This document shows positions 44,217 through 52,352 of a stretch of 64,000 nt of DNA, one piece after another. The DNA comes from Solirubrobacterales bacterium (GTDB taxonomy: Bacteria > Actinomycetota > Thermoleophilia > Solirubrobacterales > 70-9): assembly GCA_023958085.1 (NCBI GenBank), contig JAMLGI010000007.1, forward strand, positions 1 through 64,000. The letters run 5' to 3'. Below the pieces are notes generated by a model. The model made no database searches. It was not told the DNA's origin and was given only the letters and a program-made list of their open reading frames with translations. The translations under genes and the position numbers were made by a program. Numbering within the stretch: the stretch's first letter is position 1; each line of letters opens with the position of its first letter.

Positions 44217-44544
44217 CAAAGCATTGGCAGCTACCTCCGCTGCTCTGGTAGGGATCGTTCCCACCGTGCCTGCTCTTCAACCTCAAGACTTTGGGAGTTC
44301 GATCTACGAGTCTCAGAGCCATTCCAGGATTCTTGTTCGTGCTCACGAAACAACGGAGCCAAACCCGGCTCTAACGTGGCTGCCAGATGCCCAGGAAAGC
44401 CTCTCGAAGCTAGCGTCGCTAAAGGAAAACTGGGATTCATACGGTGCCAAACCAATCGAACCGTGGGCAGCGGCGACAGGCGTGGATCGAGTCCGCCAGT
44501 TCATCGAAATCCGAAATCGGCGGCCCATCGCTCATCACCCCTAG
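44209..44544 (+). CDS. Partner of the TIGR04255 protein, probably truncated
   Basis: 111 aa. A hydrophobic N-terminal segment (AATSAALVGIVPTVPAL) precedes a domain with LPDAQESLSKLASLKENWDS YGAKPI-type motif (LKENWDSYGAKPI), a motif I associate with small proteins found beside TIGR04255 genes. Relatives continue for about 50 residues with a beta-rich end; here it stops at RPIAHHP, so a 3' truncation is possible. Low GC like its partner. Confidence 0.55.
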   Translation: MDNKALAATSAALVGIVPTVPALQPQDFGSSIYESQSHSRILVRAHETTEPNPALTWLPDAQESLSKLASLKENWDSYGAKPIEPWAAATGVDRVRQFIEIRNRRPIAHHP

Positions 44545-44620
44545 ACTAGAGATCAGGTGTTTCGAGGAAAGGACACAGTCGTGGGCAGTTCAAGTGCACC
44601 CGGAAGTCAGGTGAGGCGTA

Positions 44621-44833
44621 GTGCCTAGCATCGGGGTACCCGAGCTTCTGATCGTGCTGGTGGTCGCCGTCCTGATCCTCGGGCCGAAACGGATTCCGGC
44701 AGCCGCCCGCTCGGTCGGTGAGGGGATCCGCGGCTTTCGTGGCTCGCTCAAGGGCGGGAGCAGCGGCAAGGATGACCCGGACGAGTCTTCTGAGGCCGCC
44801 CGGATCAAGGAGAAGTCGAACCCCGGGGCATGA
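44621..44833 (+). CDS. tatA: Sec-independent translocase TatA/TatE
   Basis: 70 aa: one N-terminal helix (GVPELLIVLVVAVLILGP), the hinge GPKRIP, and the amphipathic helix AARSVGEGIRGFRGSLK, followed by an acidic tail. This is the standard TatA layout, forming the twin-arginine pore. GTG start with AGG seven bases upstream. No tatB or tatC in the window. Confidence 0.85.
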   Translation: MPSIGVPELLIVLVVAVLILGPKRIPAAARSVGEGIRGFRGSLKGGSSGKDDPDESSEAARIKEKSNPGA

Positions 44834-44861
44834 GCTTCGGGTGCCGCGGATCTGAGTCGGT

Positions 44862-45467
44862 TTGGTTCCGCTGAATCTCCCCAACTTTCTGACTCTGCTC
44901 CGCATCGTCGCGGTGCCGGTGGTCGTGGTCGCCCTGCTCGACGAGACCCCGAACGGGGACATGCTGGCCGCGATCGTGTTCGCGCTCGCCGCCCTGACCG
45001 ACGGACTGGACGGTTACATCGCCCGCTCGCGGGACGCGGTCACCACCTTCGGCAAGCTGATGGACCCGCTGGCCGACAAGCTGCTGATCACCGCCGCCCT
45101 GATCTCCCTGGTTTCGCTGGGGCGGCTACCGGCCTGGGTGGCGATGGTGATCATCGCCCGGGAGTTCCTGATCACCGGGATCCGCTCGATCGCGGCCGAA
45201 CGGGGGGTGGTGATCGCGGCCAGCTGGATGGGCAAGGTGAAGACCGTGCTCCAGATCGCCGCGGTGTTCGCGCTGATCATCGTGCATCCGGCACCGCTCT
45301 GGGTCGATCTCCTGGTCTACGCGGCGGTGATCGCGACCGTGGTCAGCGGCGCCGACTATGTGTTCGGGCTGCGACGCCGGCTGGCCGAACAGGCGGAACT
45401 GATCGAGGATCGAAAACGGCAGGGCCGCGGCGAACGCAAGCGGCTCCGTGATCACGACCCGGCCTGA
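44862..45467 (+). CDS. pgsA: CDP-diacylglycerol-glycerol-3-phosphate phosphatidyltransferase
   Basis: 201-aa integral membrane CDP-alcohol phosphatidyltransferase. The family motif DGxxAR..G...D...D is seen as DGLDGYIARSRDAVTTFGKL then MDPLADKL; the N-terminal NLPNFLTLLRIVAVPVVV is typical of PgsA. It makes phosphatidylglycerophosphate. TTG start 44862. A basic C-terminal tail of about 30 residues. Confidence 0.85.
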   Translation: MVPLNLPNFLTLLRIVAVPVVVVALLDETPNGDMLAAIVFALAALTDGLDGYIARSRDAVTTFGKLMDPLADKLLITAALISLVSLGRLPAWVAMVIIAREFLITGIRSIAAERGVVIAASWMGKVKTVLQIAAVFALIIVHPAPLWVDLLVYAAVIATVVSGADYVFGLRRRLAEQAELIEDRKRQGRGERKRLRDHDPA

Positions 45468-45515
45468 GCGGCGGCCGGGGCCGGATCGCGCCCCGGCGTC
45501 GGCCGCTCCCCGGGA

Positions 45516-46504
45516 TCAGGCCGCTTCCAGCTCCAGCCACTCCCGCATCGTGACGTGGCGGAGGATGTGGTTGCCGTCCTCGATCTCGCTGCGCAGGTTG
45601 CCGACCAGCCCGTAACGTTCGGCGACCACGTTGTGCTGGTGAATCGTTTCCAGGTTCTCCTGGCGGGCCATCACGAAGGCGTCATCCGGAAGGGCGCCGT
45701 ACCCGGAGATCACCTGACGGATCATCTCCCGCACACAGTCCTCGACAAACCGCGGGTTCTCGTGGGCGGCGACCACCACCGAGAGCTCATCCGGGCGTTT
45801 CATCAACTCGTAGATCTCGGAGCTCATCGAGCTCTCGACCAGCCGGAGCAGGTCACGGGCGTCGATTCCGTCGGCCGCCCCGTTCGCTCCACCGATCCAG
45901 AGGGTCCCGATCCCCGCTGGTTGTGGGTGGCGATCGGCACCAGCTCGACGATCTCCCGGATCTGTTCGGCCGAGTAGCCGCGTTCGGCCAGCCGTTCCCG
46001 GGCGAGGTCGCGCACCATCTCCTGGGCGCAGGGGCAGGCGGTCATCCCCTGGGCCTCGACCCCGGTCACCGTCCTGGTCCGGCTCTCCGAGGCAACCGCG
46101 GTTCCCAGCAGGGTGTAGATCTCCTGGTTTTCGATCCCGGATGCCGGGGCCGGCCGGTCCTCGGCGAAGCGGGCCTTGATCGAGACCTCGGCCCGGATCC
46201 CGTGCTGCTTCTCCCGCACCAGTTCGGCGATCCGGGCGGCCAGCAGCTCGGCCCGCATCGCGCCGGTCGAGATCACATCCTCGATCGCCTCGGAAACGTT
46301 CTCCTCGAAGCGGGACATGTGGACCCCGGCCTGATCGGGGGCGAGATCGACGAAGCACTCCAGGTCGGCGTGGTAGTGGCCGCTGCCGATCGAGATCACC
46401 TTCTGGACCCCGGTCACCCCGACCCGCGAAAGGCTGACCCGGGTTGCCGGCACGGTTGATTGAACGTCGATTGCGGACGGAGAAAGTGTGATCTCGGAAT
46501 TCAT
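45516..46504 (-). pseudogene. folE2: GTP cyclohydrolase FolE2/MptA family, frameshifted
   Basis: Two overlapping frames together encode a full-length FolE2 (329 codons after repair). The first frame covers MNSEITLSPSAIDVQ to VPIATHNQRG and holds the catalytic CPC of TACPCAQEMV and the His of ATHNQRG. The second frame continues IGTLWIGG to REWLELEAA. The switch falls at a run of four C (45912-45915 on +); one extra C restores the frame. The span of 989 bp is one short of a multiple of three. It may be a real knockout or a sequencing error. Confidence 0.8.
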
Positions 46505-46596
46505 CCGACCAAGCGTAGCCTGCCGAGGCTGCGGTCGTGTCATTATTCAACCCCACAGGTAGGGCCTGACGCCCACAACCGAAGGCAGGGGTAGAG

Positions 46597-47559
46597 GTGG
46601 AGTTCGAAAGCGAAGAGGTTGCGGCGCTGGTGGCGTCGGGCAAGGAGAAGAAGGCCGGTCCGCGACCGGTCGCCGCGGACGGTCCGGCCGTCGGCAGCGG
46701 GGTTACGGCCCCGGCCGGTGATGTCGAGGGCGATGTCGGCCTCGACTCGCTTCGTCTCTACCTGAGGTCGATCGGGCAGGTTGACCTGCTCAACGCAGCC
46801 GAGGAAGTCGAGCTCGCCAAGCGGATCGAGCGGGGCGACATGGAGGCCAAGCGCCGCATGGTTGAAGCCAACCTGCGGCTTGTGGTTTCGATCGCCAAGG
46901 GCTATCTCGGACGTGGGCTCAGCCTGCTCGACCTGATCCAGGAGGGTTCGCTCGGCCTGATCCGGGCGGTCGAGAAGTTCGATTACCGCCGTGGGTACAA
47001 GTTTTCGACCTATGCGACCTGGTGGATCCGCCAGGCGGTCACCCGGGCGGTGGCGGACAAGTCCCGGTCGATCCGGATTCCGGTCCACATGGTCGAGAAG
47101 CTGAACCGGGTCCACTTCGTGGAGCGTCAACTGGTCCAGGAGCTGGGGCGGGAACCGGAGCCGGTCGAGATCGCCGGCGAGCTCGGCTGGACCGTTCAGG
47201 ATGTACGGGATGTGTGGCGTTACTCCCAGACCCCGGTTTCCCTGGAGAAGCCGGTGGGCGAGGGCGAGGAAACCGAACTGGTCGACCTGGTCCGGGACGA
47301 GAGCTCGATGGAGCCGTTCGACGAGGCGTCGCTCAACCTTCGTTCGGAGGGGGTGCGTCGGGTGCTGGCCGGACTGCCGAAGCGGGAGCGTGACGTGCTG
47401 GTCATGCGGTACGGCCTCGGCGGGCTCACCCCGCGAACCCTCGAGGAGTGCGGTGAGGCTTTCGGTGTGACCAGGGAACGGGTCCGCCAGATCGAGACCT
47501 CGACCCTGCGCAAGATCAAGTCCCTGCCCGAGGCCCAGGGCCTTCGCGGCACCGCCTGA
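46597..47559 (+). CDS. RpoD-family (sigma-70 group 1/2) sigma factor
   Basis: 320 aa. Region 1.2 [15 protein letters not shown], region 2 with [37 protein letters not shown] and [16 protein letters not shown], region 3, and region 4.2 [19 protein letters not shown] are all present. The short N-terminus lacks the acidic region 1.1 of primary sigma factors, so a group 2 alternative sigma (HrdB/SigB-like) is more likely. It is divergent from folE2. Confidence 0.85.
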   Translation: MEFESEEVAALVASGKEKKAGPRPVAADGPAVGSGVTAPAGDVEGDVGLDSLRLYLRSIGQVDLLNAAEEVELAKRIERGDMEAKRRMVEANLRLVVSIAKGYLGRGLSLLDLIQEGSLGLIRAVEKFDYRRGYKFSTYATWWIRQAVTRAVADKSRSIRIPVHMVEKLNRVHFVERQLVQELGREPEPVEIAGELGWTVQDVRDVWRYSQTPVSLEKPVGEGEETELVDLVRDESSMEPFDEASLNLRSEGVRRVLAGLPKRERDVLVMRYGLGGLTPRTLEECGEAFGVTRERVRQIETSTLRKIKSLPEAQGLRGTA

Positions 47560-47661
47560 CCGGAACCACCAGATCGGCGCCAATTCACCACCGCCTCCTC
47601 CAGCCTCCGGCCACCGCTACCGCCACCGCGCGGCCACCACACCACCCCACCGCCGCAAACC

Positions 47662-47710
47662 GTTCTGGAGCCGATAGTGGCGAAATAGGCTCCACAACTG
47701 GCTCCAGAAC
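47662..47710. repeat. Family A palindrome, copy 4
   Basis: Arms GTTCTGGAGCC and GGCTCCAGAAC; the interior AGTGGCGAAATAGGCTCCAC provides a second pairing block GTGG/CCAC. First of a tandem pair between the sigma factor and threonine aldolase genes; the rest of 47560-47864 holds nothing else. Confidence 0.85.
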
Positions 47711-47731
47711 ACCACGCCACGGCTCTCTCCC

Positions 47732-47782
47732 CGTTCTGGAGCCGATTGTGGCGAAATAGGCTCCACAATCGGCTCCAGAACG
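47732..47782. repeat. Family A palindrome, copy 5
   Basis: Arms CGTTCTGGAGCCG and CGGCTCCAGAACG with the interior ATTGTGGCGAAATAGGCTCC, nearly identical to copy 4. The interval between copies 4 and 5 is 21 bp. Confidence 0.85.
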
Positions 47783-47864
47783 TTTCCGGGGGGCGAGCTG
47801 TTGGAGAGGTTCTGGGTGCTGCGGGATCGGCGTTTCGGGCTGGCCGAACCGTCGGGTGGGCCGT

Positions 47865-48920
47865 TCAGGGTGCGAGTGCGCGGGTGAGTTTGTGTACGAA
47901 CAGGTCGACGTCCTCGGTCCGGCTGTCCCAGGAGGCAACCAGTCGGATCACCGCTGCCTCACCCGCTTCGAAGAGCAGCGGTCGGTGCGGGGCGAGCGAC
48001 TCCACAAGGCGGCGGCCCGCCTCAAGCGGCAGGCTGAGAAACACGATGTTCGCCTCGACCTTCTGGGCAACCTCGACTCCGTCGGTCCAGCTGACCGCAT
48101 CGCCGAGAGTTCGGGCGATCGCGTTTGAGTGGCCGGCGATCTCGCGCCAGAGCTCGCCTTCAAGCTGGGCGTTCAACTGAGCGGAGACGAACCGCATCTT
48201 CGAGGCGAGCTGAAGCGAGCCTTTCCGCAGTACCTCGAAGCCGACGGCCAGTTCCGGGCCTGCGAAGATCACAGCTTCCCCGAACGCGGCGCCGTTCTTG
48301 TTGGCACCGAGAGTCAGCACGTCTGCCCCCGCTCCGAGGCTCAGGCTGGACAGGCTCACCTGCTGGTGGGCGGCGGCGTTGGCCAGCCGTGCACCGTCCA
48401 CATGGAGCAGCATTCCGTGCTCGTGGGCGAACTCGGCCAGGGCGGTCACTTCGTCTGCGCTGTAGGCAGTACCGACCTCGGTCGCCTGGGTGATCGAGAC
48501 CACCGCAGGCCAGGCGGCGTGTGGCAGGTCAGCCGGATCCGCCAGGCGAGTTGCGGCGAGCTCGGGGGTGAGCTTGCCGTCCGGGGTGTCGACGTCCAGC
48601 AGTTTCACCCCGGCGATCGCTTCCGGGGCGGCGGTTTCGTCGACCGTCATGTGAGCGGTTGCGGCGCAGATCACCGCCTGATGTGGCCTGGATATCGCCC
48701 GCAAGGCGGCCACATTCGCCCCCGTGCCGTTCAGCATCGGGCAACCGACCGCGTTCTCCCCGAACTCGGCCCGAACCAGCTCTCCGAACCGGACGGTCTC
48801 AGAGTCCCTCCCGTAGGGGGCGCAGTGTCCATGGTTCACGCGGGCGAGCGCATCCAGCATCGCCGGATGGGCACCGGAGCAGTTGTCGGAGGCGAATCCG
48901 CGAGACGGCTGATCATCCAT
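47865..48920 (-). CDS. Low-specificity threonine aldolase family PLP enzyme
   Basis: 351-aa fold-type I PLP enzyme of the beta-eliminating lyase/threonine aldolase family. The start FASDNCSGAHPAMLDAL and GRDSETVRF match, the cofactor aspartate is in LHVDGARLANAAA, and the Schiff-base lysine in LTLGANKNGAAFGEAV. It would split threonine to glycine and acetaldehyde. Convergent with the sigma gene. ATG 48920. Confidence 0.85.
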   Translation of the reverse strand: MDDQPSRGFASDNCSGAHPAMLDALARVNHGHCAPYGRDSETVRFGELVRAEFGENAVGCPMLNGTGANVAALRAISRPHQAVICAATAHMTVDETAAPEAIAGVKLLDVDTPDGKLTPELAATRLADPADLPHAAWPAVVSITQATEVGTAYSADEVTALAEFAHEHGMLLHVDGARLANAAAHQQVSLSSLSLGAGADVLTLGANKNGAAFGEAVIFAGPELAVGFEVLRKGSLQLASKMRFVSAQLNAQLEGELWREIAGHSNAIARTLGDAVSWTDGVEVAQKVEANIVFLSLPLEAGRRLVESLAPHRPLLFEAGEAAVIRLVASWDSRTEDVDLFVHKLTRALAP

Positions 48921-49019
48921 GCGGGTGAGTATCCCTCCTGCCGCTACAGGGCGGTCGGGGAGGCTGCCGGGGCCAGCCAGCTCAGGCGGGCCGAGGTGAA
49001 TAAACTGGAAAGTCCAGCC

Positions 49020-49101
49020 GGGGGAGTGCCCGAGTGGTTAAAGGGGACTGGCTGTAAACCAGTTGGCTCTGCCTACACAGGTTCGAATCCTGTCTCCCCC
49101 A
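49020..49101 (+). tRNA. tRNA-Tyr (GTA)
   Basis: 82-nt class II tRNA. Acceptor GGGGGAG pairs CTCCCCC, the anticodon loop CTGTAAA has GTA, there is an extended variable arm, and the T arm is ACAGG TTCGAAT CCTGT. No CCA is encoded. The antisense gene at 49073 ends within it. Confidence 0.95.
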
Positions 49102-50038
49102 TACCGGCGTCCGGCCCATGTCCCTGGCCCAACTCGCTCTGGATCCGCGCCCGCACCCTCTTCAGCAGGTCAGCCGTCTCGGCGGGCCGGTCCTCCATCG
49201 CTCGCGAGGTGACGCGCACCGTGCGGTAACCGCGGGCCGTGTTGATCGCGTCCCGCCGTCGGTCCCGCTCAAACGCTTCGCGGCTTCGATGCCAGGTCCA
49301 GCTGTCCACCTCGACGATCAGTCTCAGTCCCTCCCAGACACAGTCGATCCGGAACTCGCCGATCGGGACGTTGACTCTCGCTTCGTTCAGGTTGATGTCA
49401 TGGTTGCGACAGAACTGCCGGAAGCGGAGTTCCAGCTCCGATTCAGTGAGCGCATCGTCAAGGTCAGGGGCAAGGGCCACAGCCCGGTACTTCCTCAACC
49501 CCTTCCAGCCCCGCCCCCGTGCACCGGTTCGCTCGGTTTCGTCCGATCGCCAGACGCGCTCCCGCTCACCGGCTGCAACCATGGACTGAAGCCGGGGCAA
49601 GGACTCCCTGGCCGCGAGGTCGAGAAGAGTCCTGGAGGGAGTGGTCGTCCGGATCTGGTTGACCGTTGTGATTTCGTGCTCCGGGAGGTCTCGACTCCGG
49701 TGAACGACCAGCGTCCAGCCCGAGGAGGGTCCCGCCGGTCGTCGGTCCTCCAGGGCCGGGTGTGCCCGACCGGCCGGATCACCTCGATCACGGATGGTGG
49801 AGGAACCAGCCCATGGAGTGCCGCCGCACTGCGGTGAGAGGACCGAACCCTCCGGACCGGTGAGCGTTGCCGCCATGCACAGGCCAAGAAAGTGGAGCAC
49901 CCCGATTCCGGTTGCATAGGTCCCGGCAAAGACCCCGACGAGAATGCCGGACGAAAGCCAGCCAGAGATGGTTCTGGGAGGGATCCCGGCCGCAAGTAGT
50001 TGATCCCGGCTGACGGTGCCGTGCTGACCACGGGCCAT
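49073..50038 (-). pseudogene. AbiEi N-domain/DUF559 protein with compensated frameshifts
   Basis: The N-terminus (HGTVSRDQLLAAGIPPRTI) resembles the winged-helix AbiEi-type antitoxin domain; the C-terminus (EFRIDCVWEGLRLIVEVDSW then REAFERDRRRDAINTARGYR) is a DUF559 Vsr-like nuclease fold. In the middle (about 49740-49845) the expected SHRSAAALHG lies in another frame, so two shifts have occurred that cancel. The end, GETGFEPV, is only the antisense of the tRNA-Tyr 3' end. ATG 50038 chosen. May still be translated. Confidence 0.65.
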
Positions 50039-50241
50039 AGACAGGTGCCGCGTGCCTGACGGACCGGTCTCGTTGGTTGTTCCCGGGGTGACGGCCATGG
50101 CCACCACGCTGCCAAAGGTCCGCTCACAGATGGGTCAAACGAGTGACTTTTCCCCGGCGACTTCCATGTGTTTCACGAAATTCTCGGCCGGGAGGCCGGC
50201 CTTCAGAGCAACCGGCCACCTTGCCCCGATCCCACACACCC

Positions 50242-50290
50242 CGTTCTGGAGCCGGTTGTGGAGTCCATGAGGCCACAATCGGCTCCAGTA
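50242..50290. repeat. Family A palindrome, copy 6
   Basis: Left arm CGTTCTGGAGCCG, right arm CGGCTCCAG followed by TACA in place of AACG, so the outer pairing is lost. First of a tandem pair after the response-regulator gene; the remainder of 50108-50418 is otherwise featureless. Confidence 0.8.
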
Positions 50291-50311
50291 CACCGAGGCG
50301 CCTGGTGGGAT

Positions 50312-50364
50312 CCGTTCTGGAGCCGATAGTGGAGGCTATTTCGCCACATTCGGCTCCAGAACGG
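50312..50364. repeat. Family A palindrome, copy 7
   Basis: Arms CCGTTCTGGAGCCG and CGGCTCCAGAACGG with interior ATAGTGGAGGCTATTTCGCC. It follows copy 6 by 21 bp, the same spacing as between copies 4 and 5. Confidence 0.85.
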
Positions 50365-50418
50365 GGGTGGGGCTGGTTGTTGTCTGGAGCTTGGGGTGGG
50401 GTCAGGCTTGGGGTGGGG

Positions 50419-51108
50419 TCAGTCGATCAGGTTTCTTTCGGTTGCCCAGCGGGCCAGTTCGTGCCGGGTCGAAAGCTGGAGCTTGCGGAGCACCGAACTG
50501 GCGTGGGCCTCGACCGTCTTGATCGAGATCCCGAGCCGACGGGCGATCTCCTTGTACATGTAGCCGCGGGCGATCAGGCGGAGCACCTCCTGCTCGCGGG
50601 GGGTGAGCAGATCGAGTTCGTCCGCCTCGGAGCCGGCGGAAGCCCCGGCGAAGGCGTCCAGTACGAACCCGGCCAGCTGGGGTGAGAACACCGCGTCGCC
50701 CCCGTGAACCCGGACGATCGCGTCGACCAGGTCCGGCCCGGAAATCGTCTTGGTCACGTAGCCGCGGGCCCCGGCCCGGATCACGCTGACCACATCCTCC
50801 GGATCGTCGCTCACCGACAGCGCCAGGAAGCGGGGCGGATCGCCGGTCTCGGCAGCCCGCCGGATCACCTCGATGCCACCGCCATCGGGCATGTGGACGT
50901 CGAGCAGAACCACGTCGGGCCGGGTCCGGTCGATCAGGAGCAGGGCGTCACCGACCCCGTCGGCCTCACCGACCACCTCGACCGGCCCGACCAGTTCGGC
51001 CCGGACCCCGGCCCGGAAGATCGTGTGGTCGTCGACGATCGCCACCCGCACCGCCTGGCCGGGGTCGCGGGTCCCGCCACCATGCCGTTTTTCATCCGGA
51101 CCGCTCAT
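50419..51108 (-). CDS. LuxR/NarL-type response regulator
   Basis: 229 aa: receiver domain (VRVAIVDDHTIFRAGV, phosphoacceptor Asp in DVVLLDVHMPDGGG, Lys in GYVTKTISG) and LuxR helix-turn-helix (LTPREQEVLRLIARGYMYKE, ISIKTVEAHASSVLRKLQL). ATG 51108 overlaps the kinase stop; the frame further upstream is antisense-like extension inside the kinase. It should be phosphorylated by the adjacent PspC kinase. Confidence 0.9.
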   Translation of the reverse strand: MSGPDEKRHGGGTRDPGQAVRVAIVDDHTIFRAGVRAELVGPVEVVGEADGVGDALLLIDRTRPDVVLLDVHMPDGGGIEVIRRAAETGDPPRFLALSVSDDPEDVVSVIRAGARGYVTKTISGPDLVDAIVRVHGGDAVFSPQLAGFVLDAFAGASAGSEADELDLLTPREQEVLRLIARGYMYKEIARRLGISIKTVEAHASSVLRKLQLSTRHELARWATERNLID

Positions 51109-52352
51109 TTCGCCTCCAGCACCAGTTCTACCTCGGTTCCCTCCCCGGGGGCCGACCGGATCACGGCCGAACCGCCGTGGGCCTCCATCCGGCCGATGAT
51201 CGAGTCCCGCAGGCCCCGCCGGTCGGATGGCACGCTTTCGGGATCGAACCCCGGTCCCCGGTCGTGGATGAAAACCTGGGCCCGCTCCCGGTCGATCTCG
51301 ACGTAGAGCCGGACCGTTCCCGCGTCTCCGGCGTGGCGGACCGCGTTCAGCATCGCCTCCCGGCTCGCGGCAACCAGCGCCAGTGTGTCCTGGTTCAGCG
51401 GCCGGTCCCCGACCGTGACCACGTCGATCGGCACCTGATGCCGTTCCTCCACCTCGCCGGCCACGGATCGCAGCGCCTCGGCCAGCGAGTCGGCCCGTTC
51501 GTCCGCCGTCCGGCCGGAAAGCCACTCCCGCAGCTCCCGTTCCTGGGAGCGGGCCAGGGTGGAGATCCGGCGGCTGTCCTCCGGGTTCTTGCGGATCAGG
51601 GCCAGGGTCTGGAGCACCGAGTCGTGCAGGTGGGCGGCCACCTCGGTCCGTTCCTGGGAGCGGATCCGTTCGGCTCGTTCGGCACTCAACTCCCGGGCGG
51701 AACGGATCCAGAGCGGTCCGGCCAGCAGCCCGATCACGACCGCCGCGGTCAGTCCGGCCAGTGCGACCTCCCCGCCCGCCCGGAGGGCACCGTTGATGTA
51801 GAGGAAGAGCAGGGCGCCGCCGAGTAGCAGGGCGACCCCGAACCCTCCCCGGAACGGCCCCGAGTTCAGCCGGGTCCGCAGGCGGCCGCGTCCGGGGTCC
51901 CGGTCACGCGGGTCGGAAGGACGGGCGAACTGCCGCCAGATCAGGGCGGCACCGGCCGAAGTGATCACCAGCGGCCAGACCAGGGAGTCGGACCACCAAA
52001 CCCCGGTCTCACGGAAGACGAAGAGCAGACCCAGAGTGATGAATCCGGCCCCGGCACCGACCGCCCAGGAGCCCCCGAACCCGCGTCCGCGACGGCTCCC
52101 CGAGCCGTCCCGCCGGCTGCCCCGCCGAGGTTTCCACCGGTCGGCGAACCCCTCTCCGGCGACCGGCATCGCCGCCCAGAGCAGCCCGTATCCGACTGCC
52201 GCGACCCCGCCGGTGATCACGGTGAGGACCACCGTGATCACCCGGACGAGACCGGGGTCGATCCCCAGCCGGTCCGCGATCCCGGAACAGACCCCGGCGA
52301 CGATCGCGCCGTCGCGGTCCCGCTCCAGCCGCTTCTGGGGGAGTTTGCTCAG
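51105..52352 (-). CDS. PspC-domain sensor histidine kinase
   Basis: 415 aa. The N-terminus is a PspC domain (RDGAIVAGVCSGIADRLGID then LVRVITVVLTVITGGVAAVG), followed by more membrane helices, a HisKA_3 dimerisation helix with phospho-His (EVAAHLHDSVLQTLALI) and an HATPase with the N box ASREAMLNAVRHA and G box DRGPGFDP. The whole PspC domain lies upstream of the first GTG (52241) and no ATG, GTG or TTG is in frame; a CTG at 52352 overlaps the upstream stop as CTGA with GGAG nearby, so I call CTG. Pairs with the regulator. Confidence 0.8.
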   Translation of the reverse strand: MSKLPQKRLERDRDGAIVAGVCSGIADRLGIDPGLVRVITVVLTVITGGVAAVGYGLLWAAMPVAGEGFADRWKPRRGSRRDGSGSRRGRGFGGSWAVGAGAGFITLGLLFVFRETGVWWSDSLVWPLVITSAGAALIWRQFARPSDPRDRDPGRGRLRTRLNSGPFRGGFGVALLLGGALLFLYINGALRAGGEVALAGLTAAVVIGLLAGPLWIRSARELSAERAERIRSQERTEVAAHLHDSVLQTLALIRKNPEDSRRISTLARSQERELREWLSGRTADERADSLAEALRSVAGEVEERHQVPIDVVTVGDRPLNQDTLALVAASREAMLNAVRHAGDAGTVRLYVEIDRERAQVFIHDRGPGFDPESVPSDRRGLRDSIIGRMEAHGGSAVIRSAPGEGTEVELVLEAK

